A program made the translations under genes and the position numbers. A stretch of DNA of 64,000 bases from a virus, in IMG/VR virus record IMGVR_UViG_3300028400_000004, positions 1 to 64,000 of that record; one strand, written 5' to 3'. Each line of letters starts with the position of its first letter. Within the stretch, counting starts at the first letter, position 1. This document shows positions 13,642 through 22,892 of this stretch, one piece after another. Below the pieces are notes generated by a model that saw nothing but the letters and a program-made list of their open reading frames with translations, had not been told where the DNA came from and searched no databases.

Positions 13642-14139
13642 TCAACTAACAACAATCGAATGTAATTGCTCTATTTTATATTTTATCAACTCAGCAAACC
13701 CCGTATAGTAACTGTTTTTATCATTCATAAATATAATTAGATAAATAAGATTAAAAGAAGTGGGGCGGGCAACTTGAACACCTTTCTCTGATTTTATATC
13801 CAATAAACAAATGGAAGTCAATAGAAGAAAAGTGTTGATATAAGGCTGGCTAAAACGTTCATTATAATAATATAAATTTGTATAAAGTATGCTTGAATAC
13901 TTATTACCATTATATACAATAAGATTAAGCCCAATGGTAGGGCTAAAATATAATATGTTGTTCTGGATTATTAAAACGTTTTTTGGTAATTTATTATTTA
14001 TGCTTCTTAAAGAAGCAATTAAATCATCTACTAAGCCTTTGTTATACACCCCTACAAGTAAATAATATTCATAAATATTAACAAATAGCTGGTATGCAAA
14101 GTCTAAGTGTTCTTTGTCTGGCAACTTATCCATAAACAT
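13642..14139 (-). CDS. Paralogous family member 5, 165 aa
   Basis: It carries all family landmarks: FAYQLFVNIYEYYLLVGVYN, SINNKLPKNVLIIQNNILYF, SPTIGLN, LLLTSICLLDIKSE and LIKYKIEQLHSIV. It begins MFMDKLPDKEHL, parallel to members 2 and 3. It overlaps member 6 by one base. Function unknown. Confidence 0.65.
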   Translation of the reverse strand: MFMDKLPDKEHLDFAYQLFVNIYEYYLLVGVYNKGLVDDLIASLRSINNKLPKNVLIIQNNILYFSPTIGLNLIVYNGNKYSSILYTNLYYYNERFSQPYINTFLLLTSICLLDIKSEKGVQVARPTSFNLIYLIIFMNDKNSYYTGFAELIKYKIEQLHSIVVS

Positions 14140-14660
14140 TATAAAAGTTCATTATAAATTTTATATATTTTAGGTTTTACTATATTAACTATTTTATGGT
14201 ATAATGTGTTGCTACAACTAGTAACTTTAGTTAAATGATCTATCAAAAAACTAATACTTATAATTTTATAATCAACATTTTTATTTCTAATAACCATACA
14301 AGACGAAAAATAAAGTAATATTGCGAACTCAAGTTTTATATCTTTACAGCGAAATCCTTGACAAAAATAATCAGAAAACGCTATATAAATATTATCCTCT
14401 TTTAGATTTACATAAGCATTACCATCAAAAGTTATATTGAAAAAGAGATTATTATTGGATTCATATAATACAAAAGGAGAAATTATAGAATCATTCATTT
14501 CCATTAGTATTTTATTAAACTTTAATAATAGTTCTGATGAATAAACTTCAAGTATTTCCCGATATTTATGAATATCAACATACAGCTTGCATAATTCCTC
14601 TATATAATAGTTATTTACATCAATATTCGAACTCATAATAAAATCTCTATAAAAAATCAA
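14139..14660 (-). CDS. Paralogous family member 6, 173 aa
   Basis: A diverged member: ELCKLYVDIHKYREILEVYS and ILLYFSSCMVIRNKN correspond to the N-terminal and hydrophobic segments, and IVKPKIYKIYNELL to the C-terminal motif. It is packed between members 5 and 7 with one-base spacing on each side. Confidence 0.6.
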   Translation of the reverse strand: MIFYRDFIMSSNIDVNNYYIEELCKLYVDIHKYREILEVYSSELLLKFNKILMEMNDSIISPFVLYESNNNLFFNITFDGNAYVNLKEDNIYIAFSDYFCQGFRCKDIKLEFAILLYFSSCMVIRNKNVDYKIISISFLIDHLTKVTSCSNTLYHKIVNIVKPKIYKIYNELL

Positions 14661-14661
14661 A

Positions 14662-15228
14662 TCAAAAATACTTTGTTATATTGAACAAACATTTATACAT
14701 ATGAGTAAATTCCCTCAATATTTCTTTAGGAATATATCTATCATATTGTTTATTAAAAACGATTGACTTATATATAAGATTAAAAAATAACTCTCCTTCT
14801 CCAAATATAATATCTCTTTTAAGTGTTTTTCTTTCTTTATAATACTTACATAAAGATATGACCAAAATAAACGGAAATTCATATACAATGTCTCTTATTT
14901 TTCCTTGTTCATATACAATAGTACTATATCCATAAACTTTATAATATGTAGCATCGTACCTAAAAAGACTATAAAGAATTTTAGTGGAAAGACTTAAACA
15001 ATTAATCCCATTTGTCTCATAAGTAACACATTCCATACCAAACACATTATTGTAATAATTAAAACTGTCCAACAACTTATTATCTACATCATTCGTTAAA
15101 ATATAATAATTATACAACGCTAGATAAGCATTATACATTTCCTTTATAAAGGAAATGTCTTCAACAAGTTCTATCTTTTTCTTATCAATCCAATCATTTT
15201 CTGCCAGTCGATCCAAATCCATTTTCAT
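14662..15228 (-). CDS. Paralogous family member 7, 188 aa
   Basis: The longest member, with an added acidic N-terminus (DLDRLAENDWIDKKKIELVE) before MYNAYLALYNYYILTNDVDN, the family opening. It retains FPFILVISLCKYYKERK. Its start overlaps the end of dut by 35 bases, so it was probably appended to an existing dut gene. Confidence 0.6.
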   Translation of the reverse strand: MKMDLDRLAENDWIDKKKIELVEDISFIKEMYNAYLALYNYYILTNDVDNKLLDSFNYYNNVFGMECVTYETNGINCLSLSTKILYSLFRYDATYYKVYGYSTIVYEQGKIRDIVYEFPFILVISLCKYYKERKTLKRDIIFGEGELFFNLIYKSIVFNKQYDRYIPKEILREFTHMYKCLFNITKYF

Positions 15229-15670
15229 TCCTTCCAGTTTTGATACCCTTAGCCATGTTTTTCAAAATTTTAATTTCTGGGATAATAACAGGCATAAATA
15301 AAATTTGACAAACGCGCTCATTATGCTCCAATTCATATGCCTTATCACTTGTATTTACTAATGTAACATACACAACGCCATGATAGTCACTATCAATAAC
15401 ACCAATTTGGTTTCTTAGTTGAATACCATGCTTAGCGCTAATACCAGAACGCATGGTAACAATACCGACGATATTTGGGTTTCTAATATAAAACTTCCAA
15501 CCAGTAGAAAATTTTTTAACTTCTCCAGGCTCTAAATAGTACTTAAATAAACCTTCTCTCAGTAAATCCACCCTAAGGTCAAATCCTGCGGACCCATCCG
15601 TAGCCCGCTTTGGCATAGAAGTATCTCCATCTTTCTGAATATGAACGACTGCCTGTAAATCTTCTAACAT
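15194..15670 (-). CDS. dut: dUTP diphosphatase (trimeric dUTPase)
   Basis: All five dUTPase motifs are visible: ATDGSAGFDLR (1), MRSGISAKHGI (2), IGVIDSDYHGVV (3), ERVCQILFMP (4) and GRNENGFGSTG (5). Length (158 aa) is typical. The enzyme hydrolyses dUTP to dUMP, keeping uracil out of DNA and feeding ThyX (55650-56495) with substrate. It directly follows dCMP deaminase in the operon, the preceding step of the same pathway. Confidence 0.95.
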   Translation of the reverse strand: MLEDLQAVVHIQKDGDTSMPKRATDGSAGFDLRVDLLREGLFKYYLEPGEVKKFSTGWKFYIRNPNIVGIVTMRSGISAKHGIQLRNQIGVIDSDYHGVVYVTLVNTSDKAYELEHNERVCQILFMPVIIPEIKILKNMAKGIKTGRNENGFGSTGRK

Positions 15671-15680
15671 TTTTACCTCT

Positions 15681-16172
15681 TTATTGAATCAATTTATCTT
15701 TTAACAGAATATAAATAGGAATATCCGCTTCTTTACATATTTTATATGTTTTTTGCAAGGATTCATTCCATCTGGAAAACCTTTTATTCATAACAATGAA
15801 GTCTTGATGCACTACTATACCAGAAATTCCGGCAGTAATCAACTGTACACAGCACCTAATGCACGGCGGCATTGGGTATAAATAAAGCCAAGTACTCCTA
15901 ACATCTTTATGGGCATTGAGTACAGCATTGATTTCTGCATGTATAATTAAATCATATTTAACACTTCGATCATTATATCTATCATCATCTTTTATATTTG
16001 GGGGAAACCCATTATATCCAAACGAATAGAACTCTTTGCCTTTGGCTAATACTGCACCTACTTGCGTACTGGGGTCTTTAGACCAGCTTGACACATGCTT
16101 TGCTAATTCAACCCATCTACTATGCCATTTTATTTCGTTTGACAAGACAATGGTCTCCGTGATTTTTGCCAA
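15681..16172 (-). CDS. Deoxycytidylate (dCMP) deaminase
   Basis: This 163-residue protein contains HAEINAVLNA (zinc His and catalytic Glu) and MPPCIRCC (zinc Cys pair), plus the N-terminal WSKDPSTQVGAVL and GYNGFPP motifs of dCMP deaminases. It converts dCMP to dUMP. It overlaps the upstream 274-aa gene by 43 bases and ends 10 bases before dut starts. Confidence 0.95.
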   Translation of the reverse strand: MAKITETIVLSNEIKWHSRWVELAKHVSSWSKDPSTQVGAVLAKGKEFYSFGYNGFPPNIKDDDRYNDRSVKYDLIIHAEINAVLNAHKDVRSTWLYLYPMPPCIRCCVQLITAGISGIVVHQDFIVMNKRFSRWNESLQKTYKICKEADIPIYILLKDKLIQ

Positions 16173-16954
16173 TTTTTTATAATACTATCCCATTCTTTTA
16201 ATGTAGTGTCTCTATTCGATTTCCAAATAAAAGGATTATTCCAATTAAAATAAACAAACATAATTACGACTTCCTCCATCTCTGGCTGACCTACTACTTT
16301 ATAATACCAAATCATTTCGTCAAGTACGCAAATACGGGTCATTTTATCTATATTACATAACTTGCGTCGGCATTGTGCTATATATTTATCCGTATTTTTT
16401 ATATAATTGTGCATATACAATTCAACTTCTAAACCGTTCTTTATTACTATATCATCATTAATAGTTTTTAATTTTTCTACAATACTATCCATGTTGAAAT
16501 TTGTTAAATAATATTCTCGCATTAACTTAGTCTTCGTATATCCAACATATAGTAAACAAGCAAAATATTCTATTTCTTTTTCTTCTAATATAAATGTCTT
16601 GTGTAAATGCTGGTTAAAGAACTCTATTAGTATGTCTATTGTCCCTTCCGCTAATCCTTCTTCTTTCTCTATAATGTCATTATCTTCTTTTTTATTATAT
16701 ATACGATAGGCTATTCTTCTTATCTGTAAATTAGATAAAGATAGATTATTTACTAATTTTTTAGTTTCTGGATCATTCAAATCTATATGCGTCTTTACCT
16801 TATAATTTGGATCAATACTTTTTATTTTCTGCTGTACATAAGGTCTATTTATGTTCAAGGCTTTGGCAATATAACTGTATGGATATTTTTTTTGCATTAA
16901 CTGTTTTAGTAATATATATTTCTTATCGTCCCAAATAATACGTTTTTTTGTCAT
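16130..16954 (-). CDS. Putative HTH DNA-binding protein, 274 aa
   Basis: The N-terminus IIWDDKKYILLKQLMQKKY followed by SYIAKALNINRPYVQQKIKS has the spacing of a helix-turn-helix (W-x-x-x-K-x-x-L ... IAxxLxxxxxxVxxKI). The remaining 220 residues are helical and unrecognised. It is the first gene of this minus operon, divergent from the portal gene, a location typical of a regulator or a packaging factor. I cannot distinguish a transcription factor from a diverged small-terminase-like protein. Confidence 0.55.
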   Translation of the reverse strand: MTKKRIIWDDKKYILLKQLMQKKYPYSYIAKALNINRPYVQQKIKSIDPNYKVKTHIDLNDPETKKLVNNLSLSNLQIRRIAYRIYNKKEDNDIIEKEEGLAEGTIDILIEFFNQHLHKTFILEEKEIEYFACLLYVGYTKTKLMREYYLTNFNMDSIVEKLKTINDDIVIKNGLEVELYMHNYIKNTDKYIAQCRRKLCNIDKMTRICVLDEMIWYYKVVGQPEMEEVVIMFVYFNWNNPFIWKSNRDTTLKEWDSIIKNWQKSRRPLSCQTK

Positions 16955-16981
16955 ATAGACACCGTTAGTTTATTAACAAGT

Positions 16982-17010
16982 TTGACATTAAATAATTTTA
17001 CTGATAAAAC
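16982..17010 (+). promoter_or_regulatory. Promoter of the head-tail operon
   Basis: TTGACA (16982-16987), 17 bases, TAAAAC (17005-17010), 30 bases before the portal start codon in the 85-base divergent intergenic region. Confidence 0.55.
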
Positions 17011-17039
17011 CTTTTTATAAAACCCTAGGGCATAGTATA

Positions 17040-18491
17040 GTGTTTTTTCGCAAAAAAAGTAAAGACCGCAAACAAATAGAATCGTCTCCTACAGAGATTT
17101 TAGGTTATAAGAAAAGTTCGCCACCCTCTTATGGGTCTGTAGAATTACTAGATGCGTACAACAAAATGCCATGGCTTCGTGCTGTGGTGGGAAAAATAGG
17201 CCAAGCTGTAGGTACTACAGAATGGCATGTATATAAAGCAACAGATCAAAATAATAAGTCAAGAAAAATAAAAAATTTAACTGTAACTTCAAAGGAAAAA
17301 CGCAACAAAGTATACGAGCAAGGCTTCTATAAAAGCGGAAAGTCTATTTATCCGGTAGAGGAAGTTTTAGACCATCCTATTCTAGACTTGCTTTATAAAG
17401 GAAATGAGTATTTTATAGGAAGCGTTGTTTTACAAATTACCCAAATACATTTAGATTTGGTTGGCGAAGCATTTTGGCTATTAGAGAAAAATAAATTGGG
17501 CCAACCCATCGGTATTTGGCCATTACCTCCTACCTGGATCAAAGATTTACCAACTAATGAGCATCCTTTCTATAAAATACAGTTTGGCAATTCTGCAGCT
17601 CAACGAGAAATACCAGTAACAGAAATTATAAAATTTGTTGATCCTAACCCATTAAACCCCTATGGCCGTGGTAGTGGTATTTCAAGAGCATTAGGTGACG
17701 AATTAGAAACGGACGAGTATTCTGCTAAGTTTTTGAAAACATTTTTCTATAACAAAGCCACGCCTGACGTTATCATTTCAGCAGAAGGTTTACAAAGAGA
17801 GGATACCGAAAGACTAGAAGCTAATTGGTTAGCAAAACACCAAGGATTCTTCAAAGCATTTAAGCCCTATTTTATAAATAGAAAACTTGATATAAAAACC
17901 ATAGGATATGACATGCGTGCCCTTCAAATGACTGAACTAAGAAAAGTCGAAAGGGATATTATTATGCAAGTATTCGGTATCCCGCCAGAAAAATTAGGGC
18001 AAAACTCTGCTTCTAATAGATCAACGATCACTGCCGCAGATTTATTCTGGACAAAAGACATATTAATGCCACGGATTGAAAATATTAGAAGAACATTACA
18101 GCTTCAATTAGTGCCCTTGTTTGATGAGACACTAATTTTAGATTTTGACTCACCTATTGTAGAAGATAAAGAATTAGAATTACAAATAATGCGAGCAATG
18201 CCGGGTGCCTTTACAAAAAATGAATGGCGTGCCGCAGCAAATAAACCATCATTAGGAGAAGCCGGCGACGTATTTATTTTACGAGCAGGGGAAATGGAAG
18301 TATCCATAGATAATAACCAAACTGAAAATCAACAAACTACGGATACACAAAATGCTTCTTATGAATTATTTAATGAATTAAAAAATAAAATAGTATCTAA
18401 TTTAACAAAAGAACAAATTAAAAAAATAGAAAAATCCATAGGAATAGATGAGTTTGTAAAACAAGCATTACAACATTACGAGGGTAAATAA
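17040..18491 (+). CDS. Portal protein (HK97-type)
   Basis: This 483-residue protein has the portal layout: an N-terminal arm, SYGSVELLDAYNKMPWLRAV, then FVDPNPLNPYGRGSGISRAL and IMQVFGIPPEKLGQNSASNR, which are characteristic of phage portal family proteins, and a C-terminal charged tail. It forms the dodecameric ring at the capsid vertex. The start is GTG with AGGG upstream. It is followed two bases later by the prohead protease, the usual HK97 order. The terminase normally upstream is missing. Confidence 0.9.
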   Translation: MFFRKKSKDRKQIESSPTEILGYKKSSPPSYGSVELLDAYNKMPWLRAVVGKIGQAVGTTEWHVYKATDQNNKSRKIKNLTVTSKEKRNKVYEQGFYKSGKSIYPVEEVLDHPILDLLYKGNEYFIGSVVLQITQIHLDLVGEAFWLLEKNKLGQPIGIWPLPPTWIKDLPTNEHPFYKIQFGNSAAQREIPVTEIIKFVDPNPLNPYGRGSGISRALGDELETDEYSAKFLKTFFYNKATPDVIISAEGLQREDTERLEANWLAKHQGFFKAFKPYFINRKLDIKTIGYDMRALQMTELRKVERDIIMQVFGIPPEKLGQNSASNRSTITAADLFWTKDILMPRIENIRRTLQLQLVPLFDETLILDFDSPIVEDKELELQIMRAMPGAFTKNEWRAAANKPSLGEAGDVFILRAGEMEVSIDNNQTENQQTTDTQNASYELFNELKNKIVSNLTKEQIKKIEKSIGIDEFVKQALQHYEGK

Positions 18492-18493
18492 TA

Positions 18494-20011
18494 ATGCGTA
18501 GAAAACGTAAACAAATTAAGAAAGAATTACTTAGGAAAACGATCAATCCTAGTGAAATTAAAGCCATGGATGGAAAAGATAATAATAGACGTATGAAATT
18601 TATTATTTCCACAAGTTCTCCCGACCGTGACGGAGATATTATTGAAGCATCTGGATGGGATTTAACTAATTACAAGAAAAACCCCGTCGTATTGTTTGCC
18701 CACGATAGTTGGCGTCCGCCCGTGGGTAAAGGAGTTTCTGTGGAAGTTGATGGAGACAAACTGATCGCAGAAGCGGAATTCATGGATGAATCTATTGATA
18801 AAACAGGATTTTCAGAAACTATTTATCAAATGCTAAAACACGGATTTTTGAACGCCACTTCTATTGGAATGATTCCGCATGAATGGGAAGAACTAACCGA
18901 TGAGAGAGGTAATATCAAAGGATTCCACTTCAAAAAACAAGAACTTTTAGAATTTTCAATTGTGCCTGTCCCAGCAAATCCAGAGGCATTATCTTTAGCA
19001 CAAGAAAAAGGAATCAACATTGATCCTTTAGAAGATTGGTTTGAAGAAGCCCTAGATTGTTGGACAGAATATAAGAATATTCTAATATTACCAAAGAAAG
19101 ATATTGAAACTTTATATAGAAAAGCCAAAAAATTAACTAAAGGTTCTAAACAAATGGCAAAAGAAACTGATGCTAAAGAAAAAATGGTAATTACCTATGA
19201 TATGGCTCATCCAAACGGTACACCAAAGGAGCCTAAAGAATCCGATTGGGACGGTCCTTATGAAGTAACGCAGGCTACTGTAGAAGACCTTATGGTGATG
19301 TGTGCTTGGCATGAAGACAAGCCGGAAGAAGACCTAGTAAAAGTGGACTTCAAACTACCTCACCATCGAGCAGAAGGAGATCATGCACTTGTATGGCGTG
19401 GCGTTGTAGCTGCCATGGCGGCTCTTATGGGGGCCAGAGGCGGTGTTGATGTTCCTGAAGAAGACAGACGGGGTATTTATGACCATTTAGCAAAACACTA
19501 TGCGGATTTTGAAGAAACACCACCAGAATTTAAGCATGTAGAGGAACAAACACTAAAGTCTGATGAATTTTACATGGACACTATTACAGGACAAATTAAG
19601 CAAAAAGAAGAAAAAACAATTAGGGATAAGGATACCAATGTAGAAAACGAGACTAAAAAAGAAAAAACAGACGAAAAAGATGAAAAAATTGATGAAAATA
19701 TTATGTCAAAAGAAGATAAAAATACTGAAATTTGCAAAGAAAATAAAGAATATTATGTTGCTATCAAACAGGCTGATTTGTCTGTAGAAATTAAGGCAAA
19801 TTCTTTTGAGGAAGCGAAAGAATTGCTTAAAGAAGTAAAAGATTTGGTAAATACTAATAAGGAAATGGTTGAAAATAAAGAGGAAAACAAGGACGTGAAA
19901 AAAGCTGAAGAAAAAGAGGTGGATGATAATATAGACACTTTATTAAAATCCGTAATAGATGATTTACCAAAACTAATTGATGAAACTTTGAAAGAAAAAC
20001 TAGGCAATTGA
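18494..20011 (+). CDS. HK97-type prohead protease fused to a scaffold-like tail
   Basis: Residues about 30-180 form the U35 protease: MKFIISTSSPDRDGDIIE, VVLFAHD (catalytic His region) and LLEFSIVPVPANPEALS (Ser region). A second module, KVDFKLPHHRAEGDHALVWR to IYDHLAKHYADFEETPPEFK (residues about 280-350), is known from larger phage proteases. The last 130 residues are highly charged coiled coil (Lys/Glu-rich), matching a scaffolding delta-like region supplied in cis. At 505 aa it is more than twice the size of simple HK97 proteases. Confidence 0.85.
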   Translation: MRRKRKQIKKELLRKTINPSEIKAMDGKDNNRRMKFIISTSSPDRDGDIIEASGWDLTNYKKNPVVLFAHDSWRPPVGKGVSVEVDGDKLIAEAEFMDESIDKTGFSETIYQMLKHGFLNATSIGMIPHEWEELTDERGNIKGFHFKKQELLEFSIVPVPANPEALSLAQEKGINIDPLEDWFEEALDCWTEYKNILILPKKDIETLYRKAKKLTKGSKQMAKETDAKEKMVITYDMAHPNGTPKEPKESDWDGPYEVTQATVEDLMVMCAWHEDKPEEDLVKVDFKLPHHRAEGDHALVWRGVVAAMAALMGARGGVDVPEEDRRGIYDHLAKHYADFEETPPEFKHVEEQTLKSDEFYMDTITGQIKQKEEKTIRDKDTNVENETKKEKTDEKDEKIDENIMSKEDKNTEICKENKEYYVAIKQADLSVEIKANSFEEAKELLKEVKDLVNTNKEMVENKEENKDVKKAEEKEVDDNIDTLLKSVIDDLPKLIDETLKEKLGN

Positions 20012-20023
20012 GGTAGAAAATAA

Positions 20024-21211
20024 ATGTCTGATAAACAAGAACTTCTAAACCAGATTAAGGAAATGATCGCCGCTAAGGTGGATGAGGCGGTAAAACCTTT
20101 GAAAGAGGCTTCCACTGCCGATTGGAAGAAAGATATTTACGGAGCCGACAAGGTACAGAATAAAGCTGTTCCTGCCGCTCGTATTGTTCGCGCCCTGGCA
20201 GCTGCTCGTGGTGACATTGAAAAGGCTGCTCGTTTCGCCAAGCGTGCTTGGGATGACGAAGTAGGCAAAGCCATCAGTGCCACTTTTGAAAAAGCCCTAG
20301 ATGCCGGCGTTCCTACTTCTGGCGGATTTATGATCCCCGAGGATATGGTATCCGATATTATTGATCTTCTGCGTCCTCGGTCTGTAGTCCGTGCTGCTGG
20401 TGCTCCTACCGTACCTATGCCTCGTGGTACTCTTACTCTGCCCAAGCAGACCGGAGACGTAACCGCCAGCTATGTTGGTGAGTCCACCGATATTACTAGC
20501 TCCACCCCTGCTGGTGACCAGATTGTATTGTCCGCTAAAAAGCTGGCGGCTCTTGTTCCTGTATCAAATGACCTGCTAACTTATGATGTTGGCGACAGTG
20601 CTGATCGGTTTGTCCGAGATTCTCTTGTTCGTCGTATCGCTGTCCGCGAAGATGCTGCCTTCCTGCGCGACGATGGTACTGCCAATACTCCTACTGGCCT
20701 TCGCTACCAAGCTGCCGCTGGTAATGTAATTGCTTCTGCCGCTACTAGCGCCACCGATGCTGCTAATATTGAAGTCGATCTTATCGGTGCCATCAATGCC
20801 CTTGAAAGTTCCAATGTTGATATGAGTGGCCCCGCTTGGTTCATTTCTCCCCGAACCAAGAATAACCTGATGAAACTTCGGGATGCCAACGGCAACCTTA
20901 TTTATCCTGAGCTTCGCAGTGATACGCCAACTCTATATACCTTCCCTGTGTTTGTAACTACAAACATTCCTACCAACCTAGGCACCGGCACTAACGAATC
21001 AGAAATTTATCTAGCCAATATGCCTGACACTCTTATTGCAGAAACCGGAGGTCTTGAAATCACTGCCGATCCTTCTGCTGCGTATATTGAGGGTGGTACT
21101 CTTGTATCTTCCTTCTCTCGTGACCAGACTGTAGTTCGTGCCATTGTACGCCACGACTTCACCGTGCTTTATCCTGAGTCTGTGGCTGTACTCACTGGCG
21201 TCCTATACTAA
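20024..21211 (+). CDS. Major capsid protein (HK97 fold)
   Basis: This 395-residue protein has a helical, charged N-terminal delta-like domain (about 100 residues) followed by the HK97 fold: GGFMIPEDMVSDIIDLLRPR, MPRGTLTLPKQTGDVTASYV, LAALVPVSNDLL and a C-terminal RAIVRHDFTVLYPESVAVLT. It uses many more GC-ending codons than neighbouring genes, consistent with high expression. A strong terminator follows at 21233-21261. Confidence 0.95.
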   Translation: MSDKQELLNQIKEMIAAKVDEAVKPLKEASTADWKKDIYGADKVQNKAVPAARIVRALAAARGDIEKAARFAKRAWDDEVGKAISATFEKALDAGVPTSGGFMIPEDMVSDIIDLLRPRSVVRAAGAPTVPMPRGTLTLPKQTGDVTASYVGESTDITSSTPAGDQIVLSAKKLAALVPVSNDLLTYDVGDSADRFVRDSLVRRIAVREDAAFLRDDGTANTPTGLRYQAAAGNVIASAATSATDAANIEVDLIGAINALESSNVDMSGPAWFISPRTKNNLMKLRDANGNLIYPELRSDTPTLYTFPVFVTTNIPTNLGTGTNESEIYLANMPDTLIAETGGLEITADPSAAYIEGGTLVSSFSRDQTVVRAIVRHDFTVLYPESVAVLTGVLY

Positions 21212-21232
21212 TAATAATATAATGACGATATT

Positions 21233-21261
21233 GGCCCTGTACTAAGTACAGGGCCTTTTTT
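21233..21261 (+). terminator. Terminator after the capsid gene
   Basis: GGCCCTGTACT / AGTACAGGGCC followed by TTTTTTA. It should separate abundant capsid mRNA from the connector genes. Confidence 0.85.
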
Positions 21262-21275
21262 ATTGAAATCAAACT

Positions 21276-21303
21276 TTGCATAAATTAGACTTTCATATAT
21301 AAT
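21276..21303 (+). promoter_or_regulatory. Promoter for the connector and tail genes
   Basis: TTGCAT, 16 bases, TATAAT, placed just after the capsid terminator and 35 bases before the next start codon. Confidence 0.55.
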
Positions 21304-21338
21304 ATGTTAATACTCATTTATACTTTTTGGAGGTATTT

Positions 21339-21536
21339 ATGAAAACAGTAAAATTTAATTACAAATCTGGTATTTATAATCCCGGCGATATTGCTACTTT
21401 TGAAGATGATGTGGCTGAAAAAATCGTAGAACGAAACTATGGGGAATATGTTGAACTACCTAAAGAAACTGTAGTATCAAATAAAAAGCAAATGAAACCT
21501 AAGTCTAATAGACGTAAAGGTTACATTACCAAATGA
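21339..21536 (+). CDS. Small head-region protein, 65 aa
   Basis: The start MKTVKFNYKSGIYNPGDIAT is fixed by GGAGGT 8 bases upstream; an in-frame TTG at 21327 overlaps that site. The pattern YNPGDIATFEDDVAEKIVER, followed by a basic tail, is common for the small protein between capsid and connector genes in HK97-like clusters. Its precise role is unknown. Confidence 0.6.
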   Translation: MKTVKFNYKSGIYNPGDIATFEDDVAEKIVERNYGEYVELPKETVVSNKKQMKPKSNRRKGYITK

Positions 21537-21565
21537 TTGATATAACTCCCATAGAAGGAAATAAT

Positions 21566-22168
21566 ATGACAACTATTGATTTAGTGTCTAAAGCACTAAA
21601 TCTAACTAATGATGAATTATTAGAAAATAAACAATATATAGATTTATTGATAAAAGGAGCATCTAATTATATTGAACAATATACAGGTAGAGTTTATAAT
21701 TATTCAGATGTTATAGAAAAATTACCTGGAAATGGTCAACTAAATATATATGTCAGTGTCAGACCTATAAAAGAATTGGTAGAAATAAAAATCTTTGATA
21801 CGGTAATTGATCCAAGTTTATATGAAATAGACAATCCAAATACAGGTTCTATCTACAAAGAGACTGTATGGGTTGATTACACAAAATACCATGGATATAT
21901 AGAAAAACAACCAGCCATGTCTAAACATGCTTATACAATTACTTATAAAGCTGGTTATTATATGCCAGGGTCTAACCAAAGGGACTTTCCTTATGATTTA
22001 GAAATTGCATGTATAGAATTAGTTAAGCATTTATACCATAGTAAAGATAGGAACTATCTAGTATCTAGAGAAGTAATTGGGGACGCGCAAAGAACTTTCG
22101 CTACAATTGGAAGTGTAGGCGTGCCAGATATGGTAACAGAAATACTAGATAAATGGAAGGCATTTTGA
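21566..22168 (+). CDS. Head-tail connector protein (gp6/gp15-like)
   Basis: The helical N-terminus (MTTIDLVSKALNLTNDELLE, then LLIKGASNYIEQYTGRVYNY), a central beta domain and a C-terminal helix with IACIELVKHLYHSKDRN match the connector family that docks onto the portal. Start 21566 has AGAAGGA upstream; an ATG at 21533 overlaps the previous gene. Confidence 0.75.
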   Translation: MTTIDLVSKALNLTNDELLENKQYIDLLIKGASNYIEQYTGRVYNYSDVIEKLPGNGQLNIYVSVRPIKELVEIKIFDTVIDPSLYEIDNPNTGSIYKETVWVDYTKYHGYIEKQPAMSKHAYTITYKAGYYMPGSNQRDFPYDLEIACIELVKHLYHSKDRNYLVSREVIGDAQRTFATIGSVGVPDMVTEILDKWKAF

Positions 22169-22500
22169 TGGATATTAGTTTTGCATTAAATCAAAAAGCC
22201 ACTTATTGGGAAAAAAATGGTATTGATGGTTTTGGTAAACCTGTATTTTCAACACCAAAACAAATAAAAGTTAGATGGGAAACAAAAGAAAGATTAAAAA
22301 TAACACCTGCCGGTGAAGTTTATGATTATAGAATAGAAGTTTGGTTTTCTTTTGAGCCAAAAAAAGGAAGTTACATAGCTAAAGGAGTTTATACAAATAC
22401 CGACCCAAACACTATTACAGATGAAGTGTACATAATTGAAAATATATTATCTACCCCGTCTGTGGACGGTAAAACATTTGTATATAAGGCAATACTGTAA
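22168..22500 (+). CDS. Head closure / head-tail joining protein
   Basis: A beta-rich protein of 110 aa (MDISFALNQKATYWEKNGID to DGKTFVYKAIL) with the size and position of SPP1 gp16-like stoppers. Its ATG overlaps the TGA of the connector gene, and it ends one base before the next start. Confidence 0.6.
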   Translation: MDISFALNQKATYWEKNGIDGFGKPVFSTPKQIKVRWETKERLKITPAGEVYDYRIEVWFSFEPKKGSYIAKGVYTNTDPNTITDEVYIIENILSTPSVDGKTFVYKAIL

Positions 22501-22892
22501 TGAAAATTACCTTATCAGATGACTTCAATAAAATAGTAGAAAAAGAAATAAAAAATAAAATAGAAAAAGAATTATTACATATGGGAACCATAATTGTCGA
22601 GGAAACAAATCCTGTGACTCCCCTTGAGTACGGAAGTTTACGTTCTACTATAAGGGCAGAAACAGAAAGTTCTTCAAAAATGATTAAAATGCAAGTGGGT
22701 GTGGCTGGAAATTATAAAGGAAAAGAATCACCTAACGCACCTACAGGTTATGTAGATTATGCTATCGTTATGCATGAAGACTTAACTTATACACCACATA
22801 CACCGGGCACCGGTCCTAAATATTTAGAAAAAACTGTTAACTCTTTAGAAACCAAATTGCACGATGAGTTCATAAAAAGAATTAAGTTATGA
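22500..22892 (+). CDS. HK97 gp10-like head-tail protein
   Basis: This 130-aa protein contains VEETNPVTPLEYGSLRSTIR and AIVMHEDLTYTPHTPGTGPK with YLEKTVNSLETKLHDEFIKR, the P-V-x-T-G-x-L-R / YA..vH / yLe.a motif series of the HK97 gp10-like (tail completion) family. It is coupled to its neighbours by one- to four-base overlaps. Confidence 0.75.
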   Translation: MKITLSDDFNKIVEKEIKNKIEKELLHMGTIIVEETNPVTPLEYGSLRSTIRAETESSSKMIKMQVGVAGNYKGKESPNAPTGYVDYAIVMHEDLTYTPHTPGTGPKYLEKTVNSLETKLHDEFIKRIKL

